This document shows, piece after piece, positions 17,753-28,000 of a DNA stretch of 64,000 bases. Under the pieces are notes generated by a model. That model did not search any database. It had not been told where the DNA came from and worked only from the letters and a program-made list of their open reading frames with translations. The position numbers were made by a program, and so were the translations under genes. Within the stretch, counting starts at the first letter, position 1. The number at the start of each line of letters is the position of its first letter. This DNA comes from Mesorhizobium sp. INR15 (GTDB lineage Bacteria > Pseudomonadota > Alphaproteobacteria > Rhizobiales > Rhizobiaceae): positions 1,870,001 through 1,934,000 of the forward strand of contig NZ_CP045496.1 in the NCBI RefSeq assembly GCF_015500075.1. The letters run 5' to 3'.

Positions 17753-18361
17753 ATGTGGCGCATAGCTCTACTGGCTATGGTTCTATATCCTGGCGCTGCA
17801 TTGGCGGGCCAAGCCGCGTTTCAGCCAGAGTGCAACGTTCTCAATGAGGCAAACGACAGCCTTCAGGCTTTGAGCCGTTTTCAAGCGAGCTATTATTGGA
17901 CCGATACGTGGGATCAAGCGCTCTCGGACAGAACCGATTTTATTATCGATGGGAACCGCACATACCAACGATACCCGACCTCGGGAGGTTGGATATCGGC
18001 GCCAAGATCTACCCGCTCAAATCCTCACAAAGACTGCCAACTCTTGGAGACTTCGAAGGAAGGCGAACTCGCGACGCAGACTTGGAAATTTACGCTTCTT
18101 CGCCCAGATAGAGACTTGGTTTTCGATTGCGTCATTGTCCTGGAGACTGAGTCCCGCCTCCCGAATAATCGCCGGTGCATCAGTAGGCCGAAGGGTCAAA
18201 TCAGAACGACACAGGTTTGGACTTATCGAACCGACACGCTCGCTCCTATCGCATTCAAAGGAAATGCTGTCGCAAACCTCGGGGCGGCAGTCGCGGACAC
18301 AGCCCACGCTAAGCTTACCGCTAATCACGCACGCTCCACCGTCAAAAGAAAAGCTCGCTGA
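17753..18361 (+). CDS. Exported hypothetical protein
   Basis: 202 aa with a clear Sec signal peptide (MWRIALLAMVLYPGAALA, cut before GQAAF), so it is periplasmic or secreted. The mature part has four Cys, enough for two disulfides, and a basic C-terminal tail (HARSTVKRKAR). I do not recognise a domain. The start has GGAGA about eight bases upstream. It lies in the second island among other exported proteins and may be a type II secretion substrate, but nothing in the sequence proves that. Confidence 0.65.
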   Translation: MWRIALLAMVLYPGAALAGQAAFQPECNVLNEANDSLQALSRFQASYYWTDTWDQALSDRTDFIIDGNRTYQRYPTSGGWISAPRSTRSNPHKDCQLLETSKEGELATQTWKFTLLRPDRDLVFDCVIVLETESRLPNNRRCISRPKGQIRTTQVWTYRTDTLAPIAFKGNAVANLGAAVADTAHAKLTANHARSTVKRKAR

Positions 18362-18728
18362 CTCCGGAACGGGCCACCGCCAGAGGCGCAACAAAGGCCG
18401 GGAATCGGCGTTAAAGACTCGTCTAAGGTGCAGCGGTGCTGCTTTTCGCTTTGTGGTTTTCTCAAGTGCCAGCGAGCGGTCTGAGCCCGAACTATCGCCG
18501 GCCACACGTCGCTGAACCGGCCACTTAACGAAGACTGGCCGCCACGGTGAGGCAACGGGCTCTTATTCCAGGAAAAGGTAGTGTTCAGACAATTAGGGAC
18601 TCCGCCTATGTTAGATCACGTCAGGTTGGAAATGAAGCATTTATGCGCAATCTGCTTCGGTAGATGCGCTTGCGGACGAGCCGTTGTCTGATTTACGGTA
18701 GTTGCTGGGTGCGAGAGCGTTGTTTAAA
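18362..18728. other. Intergenic, no feature seen
   Basis: Between the exported protein and the ClpP-like gene. I see no convincing coding frame, strong terminator or operator. Frames present are short and lack ribosome sites. Confidence 0.5.
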
Positions 18729-19766
18729 ATGTTCGGGTTGCGTGCAAGTCTAGCGTCGCTGCTATTTGCTTTGGTCATGGCCAGTTCAGCCGAGGCCCTC
18801 GATTACCGACCTGTCTCCCTCGACGACGGCACGCACTTTTTGGTGGTCTCGGGCGAATTCAACGATAGCGAGAACTTCGAAGAGTTCTCAGCCCGCATCA
18901 AGGCTAACGGATCCACTTTCGTTACGTTCGATTCGCCAGGCGGTAGCGTCGAGTCCGCGATAAGGCTTGGTCGTATCATTAGAGCGTCCGGCTTGAACAC
19001 AATCCAAATAAGAAAAATGGAATGTGCGTCGGCCTGCTCTCTCGCTTTTGCCGGCGGCGTCCTGAGGGGTGCAGAGCCCGGATCTATCGGAGTGCACAGG
19101 TCGTCTTTTGCGCCGGAATCCAACCTCACTCGCGACGACGCTGTAGCGAATATTCAGGCGGCCACAGCGGAGATTATGGGGTACCTGTCAGAAATGGGAG
19201 TCGATCCCCAGCTTCTGGCAATTGCTCTAAGATATGACAAGGCCGACATGCGCTATCTGTCGGTGAGCGAGATGCACGATTTGCGGCTCACAAATACCGT
19301 TGCAAATCCAACTGGTGAAGGCGCAGTGGCTGCCGAGCCCTCTGCGCCAAAAACGGCTACTACCCAGGCAACTGCTTCAAATGATCTGGAGGCCGAAGCA
19401 ATTAGCTTTGTTCGACGTCTAATTGAGTCCGACGGAACCGATCCAAATGCAGCGCTGAGGATGGTGGTCGACACCTATGCCGCGAATATCTCCTACTACG
19501 GCAAGCCAAGCACGCTTGCGGAGGTCTTGGTCGACAAACAGAGGTACTTCCAGCGATGGCCAGAACGTGGCTACCATATCCACGACAACAGCGTTATGGC
19601 CACGTGCGCAAACGATAACTGTATGGTCTCCGGAGTCTATGACTGGACTGTAAGGAGCTTGGCGCGAAACAACCAAGCTCGCGGTGTTGCCCGCTTTAAC
19701 TATACGATTTCGCTCGGCGCTTCTCCCAAGATCGTAGCTGAGGATGGCAAAGTGCTCAAAAAATAA
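18729..19766 (+). CDS. Exported ClpP-like (SPPA/crotonase-fold) protease
   Basis: 345 aa from ATG 18729. That start gives a Sec signal peptide (MFGLRASLASLLFALVMASS, cut after AEA); the upstream TTG at 18702 gives no benefit. ClpP-fold motifs: FDSPGGSVESAIRLGRIIR near residue 67, then CASACSLAFAGG near 99 with the probable nucleophile Ser101, and SIGVHR with His123. The two Cys flanking the Ser (C99, C103) are usual in this periplasmic ClpP-like group. After residue 200 comes a linker and a second domain of about 130 aa with TCANDNCMVSGVYDW, which I cannot name. It may bind substrate. Probably an ATP-independent envelope protease. Confidence 0.78.
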   Translation: MFGLRASLASLLFALVMASSAEALDYRPVSLDDGTHFLVVSGEFNDSENFEEFSARIKANGSTFVTFDSPGGSVESAIRLGRIIRASGLNTIQIRKMECASACSLAFAGGVLRGAEPGSIGVHRSSFAPESNLTRDDAVANIQAATAEIMGYLSEMGVDPQLLAIALRYDKADMRYLSVSEMHDLRLTNTVANPTGEGAVAAEPSAPKTATTQATASNDLEAEAISFVRRLIESDGTDPNAALRMVVDTYAANISYYGKPSTLAEVLVDKQRYFQRWPERGYHIHDNSVMATCANDNCMVSGVYDWTVRSLARNNQARGVARFNYTISLGASPKIVAEDGKVLKK

Positions 19767-20090
19767 CGATGGGCTAAACATTTCGCAGCCCGATTTGTAG
19801 GTAATCCTTCGGCGGGGGAGGACTGCTGCCCCGCGATGTTAGGCAACTGCTGTTACATAGTGGCGGCGTCGAGATAAACCCGCCTCAGGCTTGGTATAGA
19901 CCCATGCGGGGAACGGAAATGAAAATCGGACCACCGCGAGGCTCATTTTCGAGCTTCCCATTCGGGCGTAACGTGCAACATGCCGAAATCCTGTGACGGC
20001 ACGCCGCTATCGTGCGGCGCGGCCTTTGTTCCGCCACCCGAGGCGCGTTCATAGACTTTTCACGTATTTTACCGGCACGAAGGAGTTCAC
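19767..20090. other. Intergenic, weak hairpin only
   Basis: A weak hairpin gggct / agccc followed by a short T-rich stretch lies just after the ClpP-like gene (19772 onward) and may be its terminator. No other feature is visible before the ribosome site at 20081. Confidence 0.4.
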
Positions 20091-20294
20091 ATGGCTGCAA
20101 CCGCAGTTCTGGTCTGGTACTTGGTAATCGCCGGCCCCCAGGGCGGCATGGTGGTGCTGCCTAGCACCTTCGACAAGCGCGAGCAGTGCACCGCCGCTAT
20201 TACCGAATATCAGAAGCAGCCGACACCCGCCGGCTGGTCCATACAGTGCGTGCCGAGCGCATCGCCCTTCACCGACAATGGATCAGCCGAATAG
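20091..20294 (+). CDS. Small hypothetical protein, 67 aa
   Basis: Starts with AAGGAG five bases before the ATG, the best ribosome site in this stretch. The N-terminus is hydrophobic (AATAVLVWYLVIAG), then FDKREQCTAAITEYQ and SIQCVPSASPF with two Cys. The pattern resembles short rhizobial envelope proteins with a membrane or signal-like start. A good terminator follows at 20336, so it is probably a single-gene transcript. Function unknown. Confidence 0.6.
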   Translation: MAATAVLVWYLVIAGPQGGMVVLPSTFDKREQCTAAITEYQKQPTPAGWSIQCVPSASPFTDNGSAE

Positions 20295-20335
20295 CTCCGT
20301 TGTCGCTTGCCGGCTTAAAGTGGCGGCTAGTAGAA

Positions 20336-20371
20336 CCCGCTGCCAACTGGTGAGCGCCAGCGGGCCTTTTT
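20336..20371 (+). terminator. Intrinsic terminator after the 67-aa gene
   Basis: Stem cccgctg / cagcggg, then cctttttg. The stem is nearly the same as that of the terminator at 17156. Confidence 0.7.
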
Positions 20372-20619
20372 GCGGTCATAAATTAGTCTGTCGGCTTCGG
20401 CCTATCCACCCATGTCCCCCCGACCACATCGCGGCCGTAAGGATACTCAAGCCAGTCATTCAACTCTTGTAAAGTGAAGACCGCAGGCGTGCGTATCCAA
20501 GCTTTCGACGGGGAGACGCGGTGATGCGCATACGACGAAGGCCGCATGATTGGCACACGCGCGTTGGCGCGGCGGGCTCTATAATTGGCGTGAAGGTCAG
20601 GCGGCCTGCCGATCGGAAG

Positions 20620-21693
20620 TCAGTGGCCGAGACGCAAGCCGATCTCACGTGTTTCAAAATCAAGCAGCAGACTGTTCTTCTCGAAGTATCGGATGCCGAT
20701 GATGTTGTGGTCGAGCCCAGGAACGCTCTCTACCTCGGGATTGTATGTGGTCGTGAAGTTCCAATCCTCCTGGCCTTCAGTTTTTACCAAGACTTTCGTG
20801 CCGGTATTCAATGACGTGCGCGGCTTTGAGGCGCCGGTTACGGCCATAATCGTCGAGTTGCCGGTGTCGTAGAGCGTTGGCCGGCAAATGGGTTCCGATC
20901 CCCATGAGATACAGGAGTCGAGTGTAGGAAAGTTGTATCGCGAACTGGCTTCTTTCCACCTTTGCACCCTGAAGTCCCTTTTCACATCCTTCGGCACGCC
21001 GATGTGGAGCGCCTCTACTTGTGGACAATTGGCGGCCTCGTTCGTGCATACCTTCCATTTGACGCCGATCGGCGAGAGGTAGTAGCCCCTGTCCAGGCCG
21101 GGCCCAACACTCACTACCGAAAGCGGTGACTTGATCATCCCGCCCGGTCCCCCTCCGCCAACTGGCGAGATGCCGAAAATGCCTTTGGGCCAAAGCGGGC
21201 CACCAACGATTTCTCCGGTACTGCGCCTGACTACTTTGTAGCGGATGAGGAATGGGATTGACGTGTCGGTGGAGACCGGAGAGCCCGGCGAACCGAAAGT
21301 CACACGAGCGTAGGCAATGTTGCCATAGTCGTCGTAAGTTGCGTACGTCATAATCACTTTTTGGGTGCTGATCGTTATCCCGTCTATCTTCTGGTCCTTG
21401 GTAATCTTTATTCCTGTGTCTGAGCAGATATCGTCTGGAAGCACCGATTTGCAATCAATCGTTATGCCGCTCGATCCGGTATCGAGCAACAGCGGCTGGT
21501 TCACTGCGTGATCGCCGAGCGAAAGGACCTTCACATAAAGCATGCGAACGTTCTTCGGCCTTCCGGGGTACTCCAGTTTGGTCAGAGGTACAGTCGAAGG
21601 GCGTTCATCTCCGGACCGGGCCGGGTGCATTGTGGTGCCAAGCGCCAGGGCAATTACAATCAGACGCGCAAAGCATTGCAAATGAATCCCCAA
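20620..21693 (-). CDS. Exported pepsin-like aspartic protease (A1 type)
   Basis: 357 aa with a Sec signal (LIVIALALGTTMHPARSG). It has both catalytic motifs of a two-lobed pepsin: LLLDTGSSG with Asp71 and LYDTGNSTI with Asp276, about 205 residues apart. The psi-loop-like KGIFGISP comes after the first lobe, and the C-terminal NIIGIRYFEKNSLLLDFETR corresponds to the pepsin ending in which a conserved ILG strand leads to a FD strand. Single-lobe retropepsins, the usual bacterial type, have only one DTG. Six Cys suggest disulfides, fitting the periplasm or outside. Pepsin homologues are rare in bacteria. It is transcribed alone. Confidence 0.78.
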   Translation of the reverse strand: MGIHLQCFARLIVIALALGTTMHPARSGDERPSTVPLTKLEYPGRPKNVRMLYVKVLSLGDHAVNQPLLLDTGSSGITIDCKSVLPDDICSDTGIKITKDQKIDGITISTQKVIMTYATYDDYGNIAYARVTFGSPGSPVSTDTSIPFLIRYKVVRRSTGEIVGGPLWPKGIFGISPVGGGGPGGMIKSPLSVVSVGPGLDRGYYLSPIGVKWKVCTNEAANCPQVEALHIGVPKDVKRDFRVQRWKEASSRYNFPTLDSCISWGSEPICRPTLYDTGNSTIMAVTGASKPRTSLNTGTKVLVKTEGQEDWNFTTTYNPEVESVPGLDHNIIGIRYFEKNSLLLDFETREIGLRLGH

Positions 21694-22047
21694 TGCATCC
21701 CTCCGGCAGAGCTAAACTGTGGAAGGAAAGCTAGTTTTCCGGCACACGACTGTAAAGCTATTGATCGGACGATTGGGCAGCTCATATGATATTCATCGAG
21801 GAGGAGTTCGACCTCCTCGATGCCTTCATCGGTGAAGGCCCAAGATTCCGTCGTCATCGTTGGCGCCGTTCACCCAGATGACACCGTCCTCGGGCTCGAG
21901 GCCGAGGGTCAGGTCCTGGATGAGCGCTTCGCTGACGCCGAGGTCCCTGGCGATACGTTCGACGGTGTAGACGTAATGCACCTTATTGCGCTGCATGATC
22001 AGGCCGCCGCTGGTTGGGTCCGCAGTTTTGCGGATCTCCAATTCCAC
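21660..22047 (-). pseudogene. Small conserved-type gene broken by a 1-nt frameshift
   Basis: The first frame (GTG start 22047) reads MELEIRKTADPTSGGLIMQR and continues to GANDDDGIL, then ends after LGLHR. The adjacent frame continues naturally with AFTDEGIEEVELLLDEYHM. One extra G in a GGG run near 21843 explains the break; without it a protein of about 90 aa or more results. Function unknown. It begins inside the tail of the IS66 transposase remnant and could be a passenger gene of that element. Confidence 0.55.
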
Positions 22048-22530
22048 GGCAGCAAATCATCGATCCGCTGTGCTGGGTGGGCTGCGATGCGCGCCAGGAT
22101 ATCGGCGAGCCAGGCCAAGGGTCGATGTCATTCAACTTGGCGCTGACGATCAGGCTGTAAAGAACGGCAGCGCGCTGTCCGCCGCGATCGGAACCGCAGA
22201 ACAGCCAGGACGGCGTGGCGTTGGGCCGGCGACAGGCCGTTGATCGCGCGCTCGATATCGAACAGGGCATCGATGCGCTTCACGGCTTCAACCGCTAGCG
22301 GGTAGACCAGGTTGTGCTTCTCGCCGCGCGCCTTCTTGCGGGCCGCCGCTTCGATATCGGCCAGCTCGAACACTTTGCGCCGGCTGTGGGCCCAACAACT
22401 GGCTGCCAGAATAGGCGCCGGCTGACGACCCGTCGCATAGAGATCGCCATAACTGCCAAAGGCATCGGCCTGCAGAATGCCGCTCCAGCCGGCGAGATGC
22501 GCCGCGGGATGTTCCCCTCGCCAAACGCTC
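22040..22530 (-). pseudogene. IS66-family transposase (TnpC) remnant
   Basis: C-terminal third of a TnpC, readable over three frames: GEHPAAHLAGWSGILQADAF, then YGDLYATGRQPAPILAASCW, AHSRRKVFELADIEAAARKK, VKRIDALFDIERAINGLSPA, and after a gap SLIVSAKLNDIDPW and ILARIAAHPAQRIDDLLPW. Frameshifts and the lack of the N-terminal two thirds show it is dead. tnpA and tnpB are absent. Confidence 0.8.
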
Positions 22531-22690
22531 CTGCCACCGCAAGGCCTGTGTCGCCGTGGCGCGCAAGCTGGCGGTGATTATGCACGTTGTGGAGCGAAGG
22601 AACGTTCTATGTTGGCGATCTCGTCGCGAGCCGAAGCGATGCCGCCCGACGCGCTCATCGTAGGAATCGCAGGCTGTTGGGAGCGCATCG
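22529..22690 (+). pseudogene. Short IS110/IS116 transposase C-terminal remnant
   Basis: One plus-strand frame reads HRKACVAVARKLAVIMH, a C-terminal signature of IS110/IS116 transposases. It abuts the IS66 remnant at about 22525 and has no N-terminal part. It looks like a scrap left by insertion and deletion in this IS graveyard. Confidence 0.5.
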
Positions 22691-22881
22691 ATGAACTGTG
22701 CAGCGGAAGTTGAAACGCATGGCGTCGGTACGCCTGCGCGCGCCATTTGATACGAGGGATGCTTTCCGGCGGATGAGGACCGATGCAGACCAGGAACGAC
22801 GCAACGCACGTTATCTTATGGGATGGCCCGCCCCTCCGGTTCCAGACAATCTGTCAGTCCGTGTCAGAAGGAGAAAGGGAA

Positions 22882-23907
22882 ATGAACATCACCGTACTCG
22901 GAATCGATCTCGGAAAGACGCTCTGCAGCCTGGTCGGCCTCGACCGCGAAGGAGCGGTCGTGTTGCGTCGTCGGATGCGCCGGTCGTCCCTTGCTGCATT
23001 CGTCGAAAAGCAACCGCGCTGCATCATTGGCATGGGGGCGTGCTGCGGGGCGCACCATCTCGCTCGTCAGTTTGCCTCGCTTGGACACGATGTCCGGCTG
23101 ATGCCGCCAGAGTATGTGAAACCGTACGTGAGGTCGCACAAGAACGATGATCGCGATGCGGAGGCAATCGCCGAGGCGGCGACACGACCGACCATGCGCT
23201 TCGTGCCGATCAAGTCGGAAGAGCAACTCGATGTGCAAACTTTGCACCGTGCGCGCGAACGGCTGGTCGGCACCCGGACGGCCCTGATCAATCAACTGCG
23301 GGGTGTGTTGTTCGATCGCGGCATTGTCATCGCCAAGGGACGGCCAAAGCTGAACCTGTGGCTGCGCGAGAACGTGCTGGACTGCACGATCCTAACCACC
23401 AGGATGCAGCAGCTCGGTCATGACATGGTCGACGAACTGCACGCGCTCGATCATCGGATCAAGCAGCTCGACCAGGAGTTCGAAGCGCTCGCCAAAAGCG
23501 ATGAACGAGCCAGTCTCCTGCGCAGTGTGCCAGGCATTGGGGCGCTCAACGCAACGGCGCTGGGAGCAGCGGTCGGCGACGTGTCGGCCTTTGCGAAGGG
23601 GCGTGACTTCGCCGCTTGGTTGGGGCTTGTTTCGCGTCAGATCACGACCGGCGGCAAGCCGCGCCTGACGGGGATCAGCAAGCGCGGGAGCACTTACATG
23701 CGCGTGCTGTTGATCCATGGCGCGCGAGCGGCATTGCCATATCTGGCGCGAATGGACACCCAGCTCGGCGCCTGGCTGCGGGCACTGCTACAGCGCGCCA
23801 AGCGCAATGTGGTGGTCGTTGCGCTTGCCAACAAGCTGGCCCGGATCGCCTGGGCCGTGATGTCAAAGCAACGCCCCTATGAAGCCGTAAAGGCCTCGAA
23901 TGGGTAA
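22882..23907 (+). CDS. IS110-family transposase (IS1111-like), catalytic Glu replaced
   Basis: 341 aa from ATG 22882, with AAGGAGAAAGGG upstream. DEDD-type recombinase: Asp9 in GIDLGK, Asp89/Asp92 in KNDDRDAEAIAEA, and the C-terminal domain with SVPGIGALNATALGAAVGD and KRGSTYMRVLLIHGARA (catalytic Ser region). Where relatives read MEACxGAHHWAR, this copy reads MGACCGAHHLAR: the second DEDD residue (Glu52) is Gly, explained by one A-to-G change (GAG to GGG). The protein is otherwise full length. It is probably inactive for transposition unless complemented. Confidence 0.9.
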   Translation: MNITVLGIDLGKTLCSLVGLDREGAVVLRRRMRRSSLAAFVEKQPRCIIGMGACCGAHHLARQFASLGHDVRLMPPEYVKPYVRSHKNDDRDAEAIAEAATRPTMRFVPIKSEEQLDVQTLHRARERLVGTRTALINQLRGVLFDRGIVIAKGRPKLNLWLRENVLDCTILTTRMQQLGHDMVDELHALDHRIKQLDQEFEALAKSDERASLLRSVPGIGALNATALGAAVGDVSAFAKGRDFAAWLGLVSRQITTGGKPRLTGISKRGSTYMRVLLIHGARAALPYLARMDTQLGAWLRALLQRAKRNVVVVALANKLARIAWAVMSKQRPYEAVKASNG

Positions 23908-25038
23908 CGAGTTGGTCGAGCGGGCGTGTCCCGGCAACTGCTCGGCCGCATGAAGTCTGCGGGAGGATGTACATAGAGATGGCCCAACGGTTGATCGGCG
24001 TTCGGCAAACCTGTCGACAGGCAGCGGCCCTTTCGAGGCCGAGTATCTTGTTAGGAGCCGAGCGCGCGAATCTCCATCTTGGCAGGGCGCCCAAAGCGCC
24101 GAGGCCGGATACATTGGTGCAGACCGGGTGTGCCTCTCAAAACATTCCGCTTGCAGACGGGGCGGGCCATACATTGCCTGCGGCCGCGCCGATCGGAAGA
24201 CGACCGGACCGCGCTCGATTGCCTGTGACGCTGCTCCGTCAGTGCGATGGAAAAGTGCGCCGCGGCGGATCGAGCGCTGCAACGCTGCAGTCCAAACATC
24301 CCGTCGCAGAGCGCGGAGGACTGCACGGCGCATCGGAACTCGACGCCAGAACACCGGGTCGTGGCGTAGAGAACAGATTCGTATATTATCGTAGCGACAA
24401 GGAGAAACGACGATGGATGCCAAGTCTCGTAGAGCACAACCGATTAGGATGGCAAGATAAAAGTCCGCACATTGTGCGCCGGCCGGTCGGTTGTTTTTGT
24501 TGTAATTTTCGTCATTTATCGCACATTGAGAGTTTCCGCTGCAGCGTGCGATTCTATAGTAAATTGTTGATTTGTTGTGAGAATTTACAAGTTGCGAGGC
24601 GTACCCGCTCTCCAATACCGGGTTCGCCGCTTGTCCTTAAACGTCTGCACTTGAGCCCGTCTGCTTGTCGGGGTTTGGCTGAAATGGCGGAGGTTACCAA
24701 AAAGCGTTCGTGCGACGTCCGACAATCGAGCCCCGATCGAGCCCCGATGGGTTTGCCGGACAGTTGAAATGCGACGTTTTCTGGACACGCAAACGGCGGA
24801 ACAGGCGGCTCGGTGCTTGGTTCTGAGCGATGTCGAACAAACGGTCGTTTTCTGGACAGGCTTTACAGGCTGCTTCTACGGCAAGACAGGCTGTCTGAGA
24901 CTAAGATGGAGGATCCGCGCCGAGTCATTCGCTGCCAATCACATAAATTTGATTGTGGATACACGAGTTGAGGCGACCTCGTGTTGTATCGCTCAAATCA
25001 AAGGCGAGTATCGATAAGCAATTCTGCTCGGGGGAATC
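23908..25038. other. Gene-poor 1.1 kb upstream of the RHS gene
   Basis: No convincing protein gene. It holds a 15-codon frame at 24413-24460 (MDAKSRRAQPIRMAR) with a perfect AAGGAG before it, perhaps the start of a lost gene. It also has an AT-rich stretch (24490-24600) and two copies of cgttttctggaca (24776 and 24846). The AT-rich part and the GGGGGA ribosome site at 25030 probably serve the RHS gene. Confidence 0.45.
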
Positions 25039-28000
25039 ATGAACAGATCTCTTGTTGGCGCAGCTTTTCTTGCCGCTGGTGTATTCGCCGTGGATACATC
25101 TTTCATTTCTTATATTAGCGGAGGCGCGGGGATCGCGGCGCTTGCACAGGAGAGCCAAGGCTCTTCGGCGAATACAAGTAGCCCCACCAGCGGCTTCGGT
25201 AACGCTGGTGCGGCGCTGGGAGCAGGCGGGCAGGCTGTGGGCAGCACCACATCGTCGAGTTCGTCGCCTCAGCAGGCGCCGTCGATAGGAGGCTCTAGCG
25301 CTGCACAGGACAGCGACAACCCTGACGCTGCGGCCAAGGTTGGCGCGCAGCCGGCCGCCGCCAAAACCACCGATGCCCAGCCGGCGGATGCCAAGGCCAG
25401 CACGGAAGCGGCCAAGACGACGGATACGCAAGCAGCGCCGGAGGCGCAAACAGCAGCGACCGCTACAACTCCGACCAGCGGCGATCCCGAAGCGATCGGC
25501 ACGCCGAAAGTTGACCTGCCCAAGGCAGCGGGCAATGGCAATCTCGGCTACTCCATCGGCGTCGATGTTCCAGCCTTCCATGGTATCGAACCGCAGATCG
25601 CGCTGAACTACAATTCGTCGCGCAAGACCAAGCTTGGCGGCCTCTACCAGGGCTGGCTGGGTTATGCCTGGGGGCTCGATGGTTTCGATGTCATCGAGCG
25701 GTCAAGTCCCGGCTATGGCATGCCGGTCTTCGATGCCAGCGACATCTATTTGCTCGATGGCCAGGCGATGGTCACTTGCGTTGCCGGCATGGTGTCGCCA
25801 TCGTGTTCGACCGGCGGCACGCATGCGACGGAGAATGAATCCTATCGCCGCATTGCGCTCAACAGCAGCACCAATGAATGGAAGGTGACGGATCGCGACG
25901 GCACCGTCTCGACATTCCGCTCGGTGGCGGCGGTTGCCAATCTGACACCGACCGCCGGCACGCCGGCCTATGACCTGGCGATGAGCTATCGTTGGCTCGT
26001 GACCTCGGTTACCGACACCAATGGCAACAGCGTTGCCTACACCTACACTTGCCCGGCGAGCCCGACCTGCTATCCCGACAGCGTCAGCTACAACGGCACG
26101 GTGGTAAAATTCTACTACGAGACCCGTCCGGACATGATCCTGATGGGCAACGGCCGCGATATCTCCGAGACCAGCAAGCGCATCAAGACGATCGGCGTCA
26201 CGGTCAGCGGTGTCGTGCGCGGCGCCTACAAACTGACCTACGACCAGGCGCCGTTCTCCAACACCTCGCGGCTCACCCAGATCACCCGCTATGGCACCGA
26301 TGCCGCCATCGCCGGTGACGGCACCGTTACAGGCGGCACCGCCAAGATCCTCGGCCAGATGGCCTATCAGAACACCGATGGGGTTTATACGACTGTCAGC
26401 GGCGCGCCTCCCAGTAATGCACCAAAGCTAGTGGGCGACCTGGACTTTGACGGCCGGGACGAGATGTACGGGGTGACAACCCAGAGCACCTACAACGGCG
26501 GTGGTCACAACGGCACGCCCAGTACGAGCTACACGCGCTCAGAATCTGTTTTAAAATTCACCACAACCGGATCGCTGTCCGCCACGAACAAGATTGGAGT
26601 TGTCGGATGGAACGCCCCCTCTGGGCAAGCCGACAATCCCCCGGGCCTTTTCGTCGGACCGGGCCGCTTCCTTGCGACAAAGAACACAATGGATTTCGCG
26701 GTATCCGCGACGAAGTCCGAAATCAACGGAGCAACAGGTCATACTACTAGCACCACGACCACGTCGATCGTTAAGACCGATGCCTCTTTGGCGTTGACCA
26801 AGGTTGCATGCTCGCCGTCGGCACCTACAGGCTACGAAGTAGTTTGTAATGCTTTGTCCACCAATGCGATAGTCACGGACGCTGACGGGACGGGAGTTGA
26901 TGCGGTAAACGCCAAAGGCTATACTTACTACGTCCACGGGGTTGGCGATTTCCTCGGCAACGGCCACCAGCAGCCACTCTACTGGGGGCCCAGTGGAACG
27001 TCGACGAAGGGGGTGCTTTCTAACGGCAGTTGGCAACCGGGCGGGACCTCGTTCGGCATTGCATGCTCCACGGGCGCCTATTCAGGGGGGCCTGGCAGTT
27101 GCGCGCTGGCCGATATCAACGGCGACGGTGCGACGGACGTCGTCATTTATAACGGCAGCAACGGCAACACTCAGGTCTGGCTTTCGACCGGGGCCGGCTT
27201 CAAGGGCTACACGGTTTCTCCGATGGCGGGTACATCTGCTGTCGTGCGTGACTTCGACAACAGCGGCAAGGCTTCTGTCATCACGATTGGTGGTCCCAAT
27301 ATCCCCGGGTCAGGGCCTCGAACCGGTCCGGTGCGGGTTTTCTCTTTGCGGCCATCATCGACCGCGCTTACGCCAGTTGAGTTCACGCTGCCGGTGCCGC
27401 TGACGGCCGGCACAGTGATCGGCGATTTCAACGGCGATGGGCTGCCGGACTTTACCGACTACACCAACATGTTCATCTCGAACGCCGGCACAGGCAACCC
27501 GAACCTGCTTCGAAGTGTGGTGACGGAACTGGGTGGCACGGTCGCGGCGGAATATGCGCCATCGTCGACGTGGGTGAACAATTACCTGCCGCAAGTGGTG
27601 CATGCGGTATCAAAGCTGTCGGTCGGTGACGGGCGCGGCCAGACGGCGGTGTCGAGCTACACCTATGCTGGCGGCATCTACGATCCCGCGGCGCGCAAGT
27701 TTTTGGGTTTTGCCTCGATCGTGGAGACAAAACCGCTGGCCAATGGCGAGATGGCGGCACCGACGGTGACGACCACCTACCGGCAGGATCTGGCGAGCTA
27801 TGGCCTGCCGTCGCTGACGGTGTGGAAGGATGGTGCCGGTGTTGTTCACAAGCAGGTGGCCGAGACCTATGCGGTCAACACGGCGACAAAACCCTACACC
27901 GTTCAGAACACGGCAACGGGCACGACCCTGACCGAGAATATCTCGCTGACTACCCGGGTCGAGCGTGGTTTCGACGCTTACAACAACATCACCAGCCTCA

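Noticed and set aside
23863..24615. 250-codon minus-strand frame after the IS110 gene
   Set aside because: Unnatural, Arg/Ala-rich sequence without domain or ribosome site; overlaps the IS110 end.
24770..24860. Two copies of cgttttctggaca considered as IS ends
   Set aside because: They are in the same orientation, 70 bases apart, with no transposase between or beside them.
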